This document shows, one piece after another, positions 21,531 through 32,224 of a stretch of 64,000 bases of DNA. The DNA lies in contig OY723274.1 in NCBI GenBank assembly GCA_963210315.1, forward strand, positions 1,612,001 through 1,676,000, given 5' to 3'. A model generated the notes under the pieces. It worked only from the letters and a program-made list of their open reading frames with translations. It ran no database searches and was not told the origin of the DNA. The position numbers were made by a program, and so were the translations under genes. The DNA is from Rhynchopus euleeides. Its lineage: Eukaryota > Euglenozoa > Diplonemea > Diplonemida > Diplonemidae. How positions within the stretch are numbered: the first letter of the stretch is position 1; each line of letters starts with the position of its first letter.

Positions 21531-22390
21531 TGAAAAATTGGTCCAAAACACGGTTTTTGGCCAATTTTTGGCCATTTCGGGAGATTTTTTTCGGGAGAAT
21601 TTTTTTTTGGTCGAGAAAGCCAAAATTCACCCAAAAGATGACCAAAAAAATTTTGACCCCAAACTCGGATTCTAGTGGTCTGAAACTGTCCATTGTCGAA
21701 CGAAATCCTAAAAAAACTGATATTTTTGGCCCCTGAATCCCCCATGCGGTCCCAAAAATCAAACAAATGAGGTTTGGTACGGTTTTGGGCCGAAAAAGCC
21801 GAAAAATCAGACAAGGCAAAAATCCACCCAAAAGGTGTTCAAAAAAAATTCTGACCCCAAACTCGGATTCTAGTGGTCTGAAACTGTCCATTGTCGAACG
21901 AAATCCTAAAAAAACTGATATTTTTGGCCCCTGAATCCCCCATGCGGCCCCAAAAATCAAACAAATGAAGACGGGAAAAAACCCCAAAAAAAATCCGGCC
22001 AAAAAAAAATTGGGGTGTGGGCCCAAAATCCAAAAAAATCCGGCCAAAAAAAATTGGGGTGCGGGCCCAAAATCCAAAAAAAATCCGGCCAAAGGGGGCC
22101 CTCGCTACCAAGTGTGACTGAGTGAGAAAAAGTGAGAAGTCAGCCATGTTTGGCTGAACACTGACGACTCGTGACTCACAGTGACTCGTAGCGAGGACCC
22201 CCAAAAAAAATTGGGGTGTGGGACCAAAAGCCAAAAAAATCCGGCCAAAAAAAAATTGGGGTGCGGGCCCAAAATCCAAAAAAAATCCGGCCAAAAAAAA
22301 ATTGGGGTGCGGGCCCAAAATCCAAAAAAAATCGGCCAAAAAAAAATTGGGGTGCGGGCCCAAAATCCAAAAAACATGGTATGACAAAGG
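21531..22390. repeat. Two repeat families in A-rich sequence
   Basis: An about 125-bp block starting at AAACTCGGATTCTAGTGGTC and ending near CCCAAAAATCAAACAAATGA occurs in direct repeat at about 21648-21770 and 21848-21968. From 21985 to 22374 a unit of about 50 bp is repeated about six times, with key parts AATTGGGGTGCGGGCCCAAA and AAATCCGGCCAAAAAA. The unit array ends in CATGGTATGACAAAGG. Reverse-strand frames rich in FFWPDFFG are artefacts of this repeat. Confidence 0.75.
22094..22202 (-). mobile_element. 109-bp MITE, copy 1
   Basis: Its ends are inverted, GGGGGCCCTCGCTACC and GGGGGTCCTCGCTACG. AAA lies on each side as a possible 3-bp target duplication. It splits the about 50-bp unit array. 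It is inverted relative to the copies at 32052, 39057 and 56349. Confidence 0.8.
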
Positions 22391-22395
22391 TCTTA

Positions 22396-23977
22396 ACCCT
22401 TTAAGTCCCAAGGCGCAATATATTGCGCCTACACTTTCGGTTCACATTTTGTTAGCACGCATTTTTGTCTTTTTGGCAAACCCTGGGCACCATGAAAAGG
22501 GTTTGGACAGTTCTTTTCAAGACAACAAAAATCGACGAGATATCTGTCTGTCGGTTGCCCGCCGTCACCCCTGAGAATCTGGGCCCAGGTCGGGTTTTCG
22601 GGTGAAAACAGCATTCTGGGCCCTTGGTTTTCTGTGCACACCCCAACAAGGTCTGGCATACTTTGCCGGGGGTCTTTGTGCCCGACCCTGGCCATCTGGT
22701 AAAGGGGACTCGAGAACCTTTCCAAGGAATCAAGACCCGCCCAGATATACCCCGATGTGGTGCACGTGTCAACTGAAGGCAAGGGAGTGCCTGATTGTGA
22801 ATTCCTCGCCTGTCAAATGTACCTGGGACCCCCCGTGTTTAAGTCCCCCCCCTTGGAGACGATTTTCGGCCGGGGGGACTTAAACACGGGGGGGGGCGGA
22901 CCTAAACGCAGGGGGGGCTTAAACACGGGGGTGGCACGGTGGAGACCAAGAAGACCTCTTCCGCTTCCGTCGTAGGGGGGTGATTCTGGTCCGGATGGAC
23001 TTTTGGCACCCCCCTTTTCGACTCTGACAGCACCTGGAGGGCACCAGGTGGCCTCGCGGCCACTTGATGACCCTCCAGACCGGCCCACCCCGTGTTTAGG
23101 TCCACCTGTGTTTAAGTTCCCCCCCCCTGCCAGACCCCCAGGGGGGGACTTAAGCACGGGGGAAAGGGAGGGGGGGCTTATACACGGGGGTCCCAGGTCT
23201 GGGTGATATCTTATCCTGGCCTTGGGCCGTGCCCAGATTGAGCCAAGCTAAACCAGAAGAGTGTCTGATCTACTTGGGGAGAACATATTCGAGGCGCTTC
23301 TCTCTTCCGTGCGCAGTTGCAGCACCGAGTAGTCTGCAATAATACGAGACGCGGGGTGCTGTCCTCTCTGCGGCGACATCTGGTCGAGAACTCAGAGGAG
23401 AGGGTAGACGGACACTGGCGACATCCCGGGGTAGTAGAGCGAGCGCATGGCGACATCTCTGCGAACACTCTCTCTGGCTCAGCACTGCTGCGAAGCACAA
23501 CAGTTGCCCTTGCAGCCGTCTGAGACAGACTTCCTGCAAGTGATTGAGGAAATAACCCCTTTTCGGGTGTTTTCCCACGGTTTCAAAGGGAAAATAGGCA
23601 CTGAACATAGGCAAAAACCGCCTTGCCCATTCAGTGGCTTCATTCTCAGTCTTTTTGGCCGAACTTTTTTTTTCGTCGATGCAATTTGACTCGTTCTTTC
23701 CAATAACGCCATCTTCGGATGACTTTTTGGGGAGCCCCGGCACCCAAAAATTTTTGCTTTCGAAAATCTGCCATTTTTTCACCCTCAAATTCACTGTTTG
23801 TTGGCCGTGCGAAAAAAGAGACATTTTTTTCGGGGCCAAAAAATGGCCATCGTGGAATCTTTCAGTCAAACGCGTTCATTTACGGCCAGGGTCGGGCAGA
23901 AAAACGAAAATTGAAGCAACTTGGTGTCCAAGGAGAAAAATCGGCCAAAATGGCCCAAAATAGCCTTGGGACTTAAA
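22396..23977. mobile_element. About 1.58-kb element with CTTTAAGTCCCAAGGC inverted ends
   Basis: CTTTAAGTCCCAAGGC at 22398-22413 is perfectly matched by its complement at 23961-23976. The interior lacks a recognisable transposase. A second element (22820-23199) is nested within it, and another MITE begins directly at its right end. The short reading frames inside show no known family. Confidence 0.55.
22820..23199. mobile_element. Nested element with CCTGGGACCCCCCGTGT ends
   Basis: The ends CCTGGGACCCCCCGTGTTTA and its inverted relative at about 23172-23199 match with two or three changes. GGGGGACTTAAACACGGGG and its complement recur inside (about 22832, 22870, 22919, 23090, 23110, 23146), so it is built from subterminal inverted repeats. 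There is no coding capacity. Confidence 0.6.
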
Positions 23978-24136
23978 GGGGGTCTTCGCTGGTCGACAAA
24001 CTTCGACAAACTTCGTCGTTCGTCACATAATTAGGAAAACGGCTGTTTCAGGGGGGTTTTCACCGAAGACGGCAGTGTTCTGACGACGACGACAGGGGTC
24101 TTCGACAAAAACTTCGTCAGCGAAGACCCCCCCCCC
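23978..24136. mobile_element. About 155-bp MITE with GGGGGTCTTCGCTG ends
   Basis: GGGGGTCTTCGCTG at the left is matched by CAGCGAAGACCCCC at the right, with GACAAAACTTCGTC-type inner repeats. AAA flanks both sides. A lone end of the same type occurs at 31671-31684 (TAGCGAAGACCCCC followed by AAA). The ends resemble those of the 109-bp MITE family. Confidence 0.65.
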
Positions 24137-24263
24137 AAAAATGAATTAAAAACCGGTTTTTCGGGGATTCTCGCTGTTCGTCACCTGTCGTCAAATTTCG
24201 ACAAAATTCGACAATTTTCACCTAAACCGACGGAAAATGCACCAAAATGCACCACCCACAGCC

Positions 24264-27200
24264 TGGGTCGGCCCAGGGTCTCGACACCACTCCTGGACCC
24301 GGTCCAGTACGGGCGAGATCGGCCCATAGCCGGCCCAGCACTGCCGAGATCGGCCCATGTCCGGCCCAGTACGTGCGAGATCGGCCCATAGCCGGCCCAG
24401 CACTGCCGAGATCGGCCCATGTCCGGCCCAGTACGGGCGAGATCGGCCCATAGCCGGCCCAGCACGGCCGAGATCGGCCCATGTCCGGCCCAGCACTGCC
24501 GAGATCGGCCCATAGCCGGCCCAGTACGGGCGAGATCGGCCCATAGCCGGCCCAGCACTGCCGAGATCGGCCCATAGCCGGCCCAGTACGGGCGAGATCG
24601 GCCCATGTCCGGCCCAGTACGGCCGAGATCGGCCCATAGCCGGCCCAGCACTGCCGAGATCGGCCCATGTCCGGCCCAGCACTGCCGAGATCGGCCCATA
24701 GCCGGCCCAGTACGGGCGAGATCGGCCCATAGCCGGCCCAGCACTGCCGAGATCGGCCCATGTCCGGCCCAGCACTGCCGAGATCGGCCCATAGCCGGCC
24801 CAGTACGGGCGAGATCGGCCCATAGCCGGCCCAGCACTGCCGAGATCGGCCCATAGCCGGCCCAGTACGGGCGAGATCGCCCCATGTCCGGCCCAGTACG
24901 GCCGAGATCGGCCCGTAGCCGGCCCAGCACTGCCGAGATCGGCCCATAGCCGGCCCAGTACGGGCGAGATCGGCCCATAGCCGTCCCAGCACTGCCGAGA
25001 TCGGCCCATAGCCGGCCCAGTACGGGCGAGATCGGCCCATAGCCGGCCCAGCACTGCCGAGATCGGCCCATGTCCGGCCCAGCACTGCCGAGATCGGCCC
25101 ATAGCCGGCCCAGTACGGGCGAGATCGGCCCATGTCCGGCCCAGTACGGGCGAGATCGGCCCGTAGCCGGCCCAGCACTGCCGAGATCGGCCCTTAGCCG
25201 GCCCAGTACGGGCGAGATCGGCCCATAGCCGTCCCAGCACTGCCGAGATCGGCCCATAGCCGGCCCAGTACGGGCGAGATCGGCCCATAGCCGGCCCAGC
25301 ACTGCCGAGATCGGCCCATGTCCGGCCCAGTACGGGCGAGATCGGCCCATAGCCGGCCCAGCACTGCCGAGATCGGCCCATAGCCGGCCCAGTACGGGCG
25401 AGATCGGCCCATGTCCGGCCCAGTACGGGCGAGATCGGCCCGTAGCCGGCCCAGCACTGCCGAGATCGGCCCTTAGCCGGCCCAGTACGGGCGAGATCGG
25501 CCCATAGCCGTCCCAGCACTGCCGAGATCGGCCCATAGCCGGCCCAGTACGGGCGAGATCGGCCCATAGCCGGCCCAGCACTGCCGAGATCGGCCCATGT
25601 CCGGCCCAGTACGGGCGAGATCGGCCCATAGCCGGCCCAGCACTGCCGAGATCGGCCCATAGCCGGCCCAGTACGGGCGAGATCGGCCCATGTCCGGCCC
25701 AGTACGGGCGAGATCGGCCCGTAGCCGGCCCAGCACTGCCGAGATCGGCCCTTAGCCGGCCCAGTACGGGCGAGATCGGCCCATAGCCGTCCCAGCACTG
25801 CCGAGATCGGCCCATAGCCGGCCCAGTACGGGCGAGATCGGCCCATAGCCGGCCCAGCACTGCCGAGATCGGCCCATGTCCGGCCCAGTACGGGCGAGAT
25901 CGGCCCATAGCCGGCCCAGCACTGCCGAGATCGGCCCATAGCCGGCCCAGTACGGGCGAGATCGGCCCATAGCCGTCCCAGCACTGCCGAGATCGGCCCA
26001 TAGCCGGCCCAGCACTGCCGAGATCGGCCCATGTCCGGCCCAGTACGGGCGAGATCGGCCCATAGCCGTCCCAGCACTGCCGAGATCGGCCCATAGCCGG
26101 CCCAGTACGGGCGAGATCGGCCCATAGCCGGCCCAGCACTGCCGAGATCGGCCCATGTCCGGCCCAGCACTGCCGAGATCGGCCCATAGCCGGCCCAGTA
26201 CGGGCGAGATCGCCCCATGTCCGGCCCAGTACGGCCGAGATCGGCCCGTAGCCGGCCCAGCACTGCCGAGATCGGCCCATAGCCGGCCCAGTACGGGCGA
26301 GATCGGCCCATAGCCGTCCCAGCACTGCCGAGATCGGCCCATAGCCGGCCCAGTACGGGCGAGATCGGCCCATAGCCGGCCCAGCACTGCCGAGATCGGC
26401 CCATGTCCGGCCCAGCACTGCCGAGATCGGCCCATAGCCGGCCCAGTACGGGCGAGATCGGCCCATGTCCGGCCCAGTACGGGCGAGATCGGCCCGTAGC
26501 CGGCCCAGCACTGCCGAGATCGGCCCTTAGCCGGCCCAGTACGGGCGAGATCGGCCCATAGCCGTCCCAGCACTGCCGAGATCGGCCCATAGCCGGCCCA
26601 GTACGGGCGAGATCGGCCCATAGCCGGCCCAGCACTGCCGAGATCGGCCCATGTCCGGCCCAGTACGGGCGAGATCGGCCCATAGCCGGCCCAGCACTGC
26701 CGAGATCGGCCCATAGCCGGCCCAGTACGGGCGAGATCGGCCCATGTCCGGCCCAGTACGGGCGAGATCGGCCCGTAGCCGGCCCAGCACTGCCGAGATC
26801 GGCCCTTAGCCGGCCCAGTACGGGCGAGATCGGCCCATAGCCGTCCCAGCACTGCCGAGATCGGCCCATAGCCGGCCCAGTACGGGCGAGATCGGCCCAT
26901 AGCCGGCCCAGCACTGCCGAGATCGGCCCATGTCCGGCCCAGTACGGGCGAGATCGGCCCATAGCCGGCCCAGCACTGCCGAGATCGGCCCATAGCCGGC
27001 CCAGTACGGGCGAGATCGGCCCATGTCCGGCCCAGTACGGGCGAGATCGGCCCGTAGCCGGCCCAGCACTGCCGAGATCGGCCCTTAGCCGGCCCAGTAC
27101 GGGCGAGATCGGCCCATAGCCGTCCCAGCACTGCCGAGATCGGCCCATAGCCGGCCCAGTACGGGCGAGATCGGCCCATAGCCGGCCCAGCACTGCCGAG

Positions 27201-28661
27201 ATCGGCCCATGTCCGGCCCAGTACGGGCGAGATCGGCCCATAGCCGGCCCAGCACTGCCGAGATCGGCCCATAGCCGGCCCAGTACGGGCGAGATCGGCC
27301 CATAGCCGTCCCAGCACTGCCGAGATCGGCCCATAGCCGGCCCAGCACTGCCGAGATCGGCCCATGTCCGGCCCAGTACGGGCGAGATCGGCCCATAGCC
27401 GTCCCAGCACTGCCGAGATCGGCCCATAGCCGGCCCAGTACGGGCGAGATCGGCCCATAGCCGGCCCAGCACTGCCGAGATCGGCCCATGTCCGGCCCAG
27501 TACGGGCGAGATCGGCCCATAGCCGGCCCAGCACTGCCGAGATCGGCCCATAGCCGGCCCAGTACGGGCGAGATCGGCCCATTGCCGTCCCAGCACTGTC
27601 GAGATCGGCCCATAGCCGGCCCAGCACTGCCGAGATGGGCCCATGTCCGGCCCAGTACGGGCGAGATCGGCCCATAGCCGTCCCAGCACTGCCGAGATCG
27701 GCCCATAGCCGGCCCAGTACGGGCGAGATCGGCCCATAGCCGGCCCAGCACTGCCGAGATCGGCCCATAGCCGGCCCAGCACTGCCGAGATCGGCCCATG
27801 TCCGGCCCAGTACGGGCGAGATCGGCCCATAGCCGTCCCAGCACTGCCGAGATCGGCCCATAGCCGGCCCAGTACGGGCGAGATCGGCCCATAGCCGGCC
27901 CAGTACGGGCGAGATCGGCCCATGTCCGGCCCAGTACGGCCGAGATCGGCCCGTAGCCGGCCCAGCAGTGCCGAGATCGGCCCATGTCCGGCCCAGTACG
28001 GGCGAGATCGGCCCATAGCCGGCCCAGCACTGCCGAGATCGGCCCATAGCCGGCCCAGCACTGCCGAGATCGGCCCATGTCCGGCCCAGTACGGGCGAGA
28101 TCGGCCCGTAGCCGGCCCAGCACTGCCGAGATCGGCCCATATCCGGCCCAGTACGGGCGAGATCGGCCCATAGCCGGCCCAGCACTGCCGAGATCGGCCC
28201 ATAGCCGGCCCAGTACTGCCGAGATCGGCCCATGTCCGGCCCAGTACGTGCGAGATCGGCCCGTAGCCGGCCCAGCACTGCCGAGATCGGCCCATGTCCG
28301 GCCCAGTACGGGCGAGATCGGCCCGTAGCCGGCCCAGCACTGCCGAGATCGGCCCATATCCGGCCCAGTACGGGCGAGATCGGCCCATACCCGGCCCAGC
28401 ACTGCCGAGATCGGCCCATAGCCGGCCCAGTACTGCCGAGATCGGCCCATGTCCGGCCCAGTACGTGCGAGATCGGCCCGTAGCCGGCCCAGCACTGCCG
28501 AGATCGGCCCATGTCCGGCCCAGTACGGGCGAGATCGGCCCATAGCCGGCCCAGCACTGCCGAGATCGGCCCATAGCCGGCCCAGCACTGCCGGGCGAGA
28601 TCGGGCGAGATCGGCCCATAGCCGGCCCAGTACTGCCGAGATCGGCCCATGTCCGGCCTAG
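24264..28661. repeat. 31-bp minisatellite array 1, about 140 units
   Basis: The unit is 31 bp and starts GATCGGCCCATAGC, then CGGCCCAG, then either TACGGGCGA or CACTGCCGA. CGGCCCA occurs twice per unit, 11 bp apart. Higher-order repeats of 279 bp (nine units) are marked by the rare variant CGGCCCTTAGCC near 25190, 25469, 25748, 26523, 26802 and 27081. A block of three of these is itself repeated 1333 bp (43 units) to the right. The left edge (24265-24296) holds a unit of the type found in array 2. Because no unit contains a stop on the minus strand in any frame, very long reverse frames exist, but they are a by-product. Confidence 0.97.
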
Positions 28662-28667
28662 TCGTAG

Positions 28668-28855
28668 GATGCTGAACGAAGACAGCCAGCAGGCGCTGCT
28701 CTTCGATGACTACTCCACAGAGACGAAGATCACGACACCCGTGGTCACAGACGTGCAGGCCTCGACCCTCTGCTTGGAGAAGTCTTTCGAGGGAATGCGG
28801 AAGGCGCTAGAAATCCACAACCATGTGATCCGGAAGTGCATTGCGGGCATGGCGG
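28668..28855 (+). pseudogene. Exon-like island between minisatellites 1 and 2
   Basis: This 188-bp stretch is not repetitive. It is open in frame from ATG 28669 and reads MLNEDSQQALLFDDYSTETK..., continuing to HNHVIRKCIAGMAG. Third positions are rich in G/C, as in the host genes here. It is preceded by AG and followed by a GTATG donor-like site at 28856, matching the local splice consensus. It may be an exon of a gene whose introns were filled by minisatellite, or a stranded gene fragment. I do not recognise the sequence. Confidence 0.4.
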
Positions 28856-28871
28856 GTATGAGGCAGGACAT

Positions 28872-30117
28872 CGTCAGTGTCTGGACAGCACTCCTGGGCT
28901 CGGCCCAGGGACTGGACATCACTCCCTGGCTCGGCCCAGTGTCTGGACAGCACTCCTGGGCTCGGCCCAGGGTCTGGACACCACTCCTGGGCTCGGCCCA
29001 GTGTCTGGACACCACTCCCTGGCTCGGCCCAGGGACTGGACAGCACTCCTGAGCTCGGCCCAGTGTCTGGACAGCACTCCTGGGCTCGGCCCAGGGTCTG
29101 GACACCACTCCCTGGCTCGGCCCAGGGTCTGGACATCACTCCCTGGCTCGGCCCAGTGTGGACAGCACTCCTGGGCTCGGCCCAGGGTCTGGACATCACT
29201 CCTGGGCTCGGCCCAGTGTCTGGACACCACTCCCTGGCTCGGCCCAGTGTCTGGACATCACTCCTGGGCTCGGCCCAGTGTCTGGACACCACTCCCTGGC
29301 TCGGCCCAGTGTCTGGACATCACTCCTGGGCTCGGCCCAGTGTCTGGACACCACTCCCTGGCTCGGCCCAGGGTCTGGACATCACTCCTGGGCTCGGCCC
29401 AGTGTCTGGACAGCACTCCTGGGCTCGGCCCAGGGTCTGGACACCACTCCCTGGCTCGGCCCAGGGACTGGACAGCACTCCTGAGCTCGGCCCAGTGTCT
29501 GGACAGCACTCCTGGGCTCGGCCCAGGGTCTGGACACCACTCCCTGGCTCGGCCCAGGGTCTGGACATCACTCCTGGGCTCGGCCCAGTGTCTGGACACC
29601 ACTCCCTGGCTCGGCCCAGGGTCTGGACATCACTCCTGGGCTCGGCCCAGTGTCTGGACACCACTCCCTGGCTCGGCCCAGGGTCTGGACAGCACTCCTG
29701 GGCTCGGCCCAGGGTCTGGACACCACTCCCTGGCTCGGCCCAGGGACTGGACAGCACTCCTGAGCTCGGCCCAGTGCCTGGACAGCACTCCTGGGCTCGG
29801 CCCAGGGTCTGGACACCACTCCCTGGCTCGGCCCAGGGACTGGACAGCACTCCTGAGCTCGGCCCAGTGCCTGGACAGCACTCCTGGGCTCGGCCCAGGG
29901 TCTGGACACCACTCCCTGGCTCGGCCCAGGGTCTGGACATCACTCCTGGGCTCGGCCCAGTGTCTGGACACCACTCCCTGGCTCGGCCCAGGGTCTGGAC
30001 ATCACTCCTGGGCTCGGCCCAGTGTCTGGACAGCACTCCTGGGCTCGGCCCAGTGTCTGGACACGACTCGTCGGCTCGGCCCAGTGGGTCGAGCCCAGGA
30101 GTGATGTCCAGACACTG
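28872..30117. repeat. 31-bp minisatellite array 2, about 39 units
   Basis: The unit is 31 bp and starts GCTCGGCCCAG, then (T/G)GTCTGGACA, then CCACTCCTGG or similar. There are point variants and one shorter unit near 29155. The last stretch, 30090-30117, is a unit in inverted orientation (GAGCCCAGGAGTGATGTCCA). Both strands are open in several frames only because the unit lacks stops. Confidence 0.95.
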
Positions 30118-30596
30118 TCTGGACGGGAAGCTCCCCGCAGTGAGTGGTCGGGGGCCGTGGCCACGACCTCGGGGTGATGTCCAGCCGAGCAGAACGTGGT
30201 GCCCGGAGTACCGAGTGTTTGCTCCACTCAGAGGGGGTTCGATGCAGGACCCCTTCCCAGTCATGATCTCCTCAGTGCCTCCATCGATCCCCTCCGTCAG
30301 GGATCTTGCTGTGTGTAACATTAGCACAAGACCTAAACCCGCATCGCGTACCCATCCTTCGAAACCGTGCGATGTGCAATGTTGTGTTCATGTAGCTAGC
30401 TCGGAGAGTGTCTTAGCGAGCCCGCAAGGCTAGCTATATTTGCACCGTCCAACCAAATCTTGCTCAGCTTCGACTTGGCGCCGAGAGAGTTACGAGCGCT
30501 GCCCATAGAATCAGGTGTGCCGGGCGTGTGTGTCTTTGTCAACACACGCAGACTCCTGCATACAGTAGACGGCCTACAGGCGAGGCGGAGTGTGAC
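30118..30596. other. Spacer between arrays
   Basis: This is unique sequence with no confident gene. It includes an imperfect inverted repeat around GTAGCTAGC at 30391-30400 and GGCTAGCTAT at 30428-30437. Confidence 0.35.
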
Positions 30597-30806
30597 CTAC
30601 TGTTGGGGGTGGTGAACTGGTCTGCGACGTCATCCTGCTGGTGTGCGACGTCTCCACCTCCTGCGGCACAGGGGGCCTTGTGATCTGGAGCGCTGGGGCA
30701 GCGCGGTGCAATGTCGGAGTGCGGACGGGCCAAGTCCCCCTGCTCCTGTGCATGCAGCGCAGATTTCTTGTTGCTGCGGTCCAGACAGCGGGCCGAGACC
30801 GGATGT
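30597..30806 (+). pseudogene. Second coding-like island, before minisatellite 3
   Basis: A frame of about 70 codons reads ...GGGELVCDVILLVCDVSTSC, then GTGGLVIWSAGAARCNVGV, then VPLLLCMQRRFLVAAVQTAG and a stop. Third positions are GC-rich. The pattern LVIW...G(x)VPLLL...LVAA faintly recalls a beta-propeller repeat. There is no start codon, so it would be an internal or final exon, or a fragment. An alternative frame (ECDLLLGVVNWSATSS) overlaps, so the call is weak. Confidence 0.25.
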
Positions 30807-30807
30807 G

Positions 30808-31372
30808 ATGTCGGCCCACCCTCGGGACATCACTGCCTGGCTCGGCCCACCCTCTGGACAGGACTGCGTGGCTCGGCCCATTCTCGGGACAGCACTGCCT
30901 AGCTCGGCCCACCCTCGGGACAGCACTGTCTGGCTCGGCCCGTTCTCGGGACAGCACTGTCTGGCTCGGCCCACCCTTGGGACAGCACTGCCTGGCTCGG
31001 CCCATTCTCGGGACAGCACTGTCTGGCTCGGCCCGTTCTCGGGACAGCACTGTCTGGCTCGGCCCGTTCTCGGGACAGCACTGTCTGGCTCGGCCCATTC
31101 TCGGGACAGCACTGTCTGGCTCGGCCCATTCTCGGGACAGCACTGTCTGGCTCGGCCCACCCTTGGGACAGCACTGCCTGGCTCGGCCCATTCTCGGGAC
31201 AGCACTGTCTGGCTCGGCCCGTTCTCGGGACAGCACTGTCTGGCTCGGCCCACCCTTGGGACAGCACTGCCTGGCTCGGCCCATTCTCGGGACATCACTG
31301 TCTGGCTCGGCCCACCCTTGGGACAGCACTGTCTGGCTCGGCCCGTTCTCGGGACAGCACTGCCTGGCTCCG
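30808..31372. repeat. 31-bp minisatellite array 3, about 18 units
   Basis: The unit is 31 bp and starts GCTCGGCCCA, then TTCTCGGGACA or CCCTTGGGACA, then GCACTGTCTG. It shares positions 1-10 and most of 17-26 with array 2, and about 22 of 31 positions with the GCACTGCC variant of array 1. Confidence 0.95.
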
Positions 31373-31724
31373 CTTCGTGCCAGCACGAGCACTAGCCGTT
31401 GCTCCTGCATTGCCCCAGGCGGCCAGCTCCCATCTTGGCTTGGCCCAGGATGACAGGTTGATCTCAATGTTTACCCGTGACACGGGCCCCGCCGTGCCTT
31501 CTCGTCCTGTGAGGGCTGAACAATGCACAGGGACCGCTCGACATTATTTTTTGGGTCCAAATGCGTGCTCCCAGCTAGGGGCCACCCAACTCCCCGCCCT
31601 TTTTTTTGCCTCCGATTTGGCCCATTTTCGGCCCATTTTGCCCTGCACCAGCCTGCACTTTTTTGCACCGGCTAGCGAAGACCCCCAAAGGGTTAATAAG
31701 AAAAGGATCTTTTCACTTCTTTCT
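31373..31724. other. Spacer with one isolated MITE end
   Basis: There is no gene here. The sequence TAGCGAAGACCCCCAAA at 31671-31687 matches the right end of the element at 23978-24136, but no partner end is nearby. Confidence 0.4.
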
Positions 31725-32051
31725 TAAGACGTCTTAATGCAGGTGCTGCATTAAATTTCTTAAATTAATGACCCCCATTATTTTTAAGAAATGCAGGATT
31801 TCTTAAGATTTCTTAATGAAATGATGGACATTATTTCCATATCTCCCAGCATTAAAAATGTCCATCATTCTGGAAAAGATCTTTTAAGATCTTTTTCAGA
31901 ATGATGGACATTAAAATGCTAGGCATTAAGAAACACGTCTTAAGAAATCAGTAAACCCCCCCCACGTATATTATTTACCTCATCTATTATTTACATTTCG
32001 CCTATTATTTACGAATTCGCCTATTATTTACGAATTCGTATTATTTACATC

Positions 32052-32160
32052 GGGGGCCCTCGCTACCAGTCACTACTCGTCACTGCTCGTCAGCCAGTGA
32101 GGGGAAGTGCGCCGTGGCTCACTTTTTCTCACTCAGTCACACTTGGTAGCGAAGGCCCCC
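32052..32160 (+). mobile_element. 109-bp MITE, copy 2
   Basis: The ends are GGGGGCCCTCGCTACCAG and its inverse TGGTAGCGAAGGCCCCC. ATC flanks it on both sides (32049-32051 and 32161-32163), a 3-bp target duplication. It is inserted in the left subrepeat cluster of the foldback element. Confidence 0.85.
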
Positions 32161-32224
32161 ATCGCCTTTATTTTTTTCTGGGGGGAGGGGAGTGACCCGT
32201 TGGTGGACCACCAGAGGGGTCGAC

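Noticed and set aside
21292-22411. Reverse frames rich in FFWPDFFGFWARTP
   Set aside because: They are translations of the about 50-bp unit array and a MITE, not a conserved protein.
24218-28588. Reverse-strand frame of 1456 codons across minisatellite 1
   Set aside because: The 31-bp unit has no stop in any minus-strand frame, so all three frames are open. The predicted 31-residue repeats simply cycle the frames.
28877-30433. Forward frames of 422 and 518 codons and reverse frames across minisatellite 2
   Set aside because: Same reason: stop-free 31-bp units. Several frames on both strands are open at once.
24264-31372. CRISPR array
   Set aside because: Units are directly contiguous with no unique spacers, and the context is eukaryotic.
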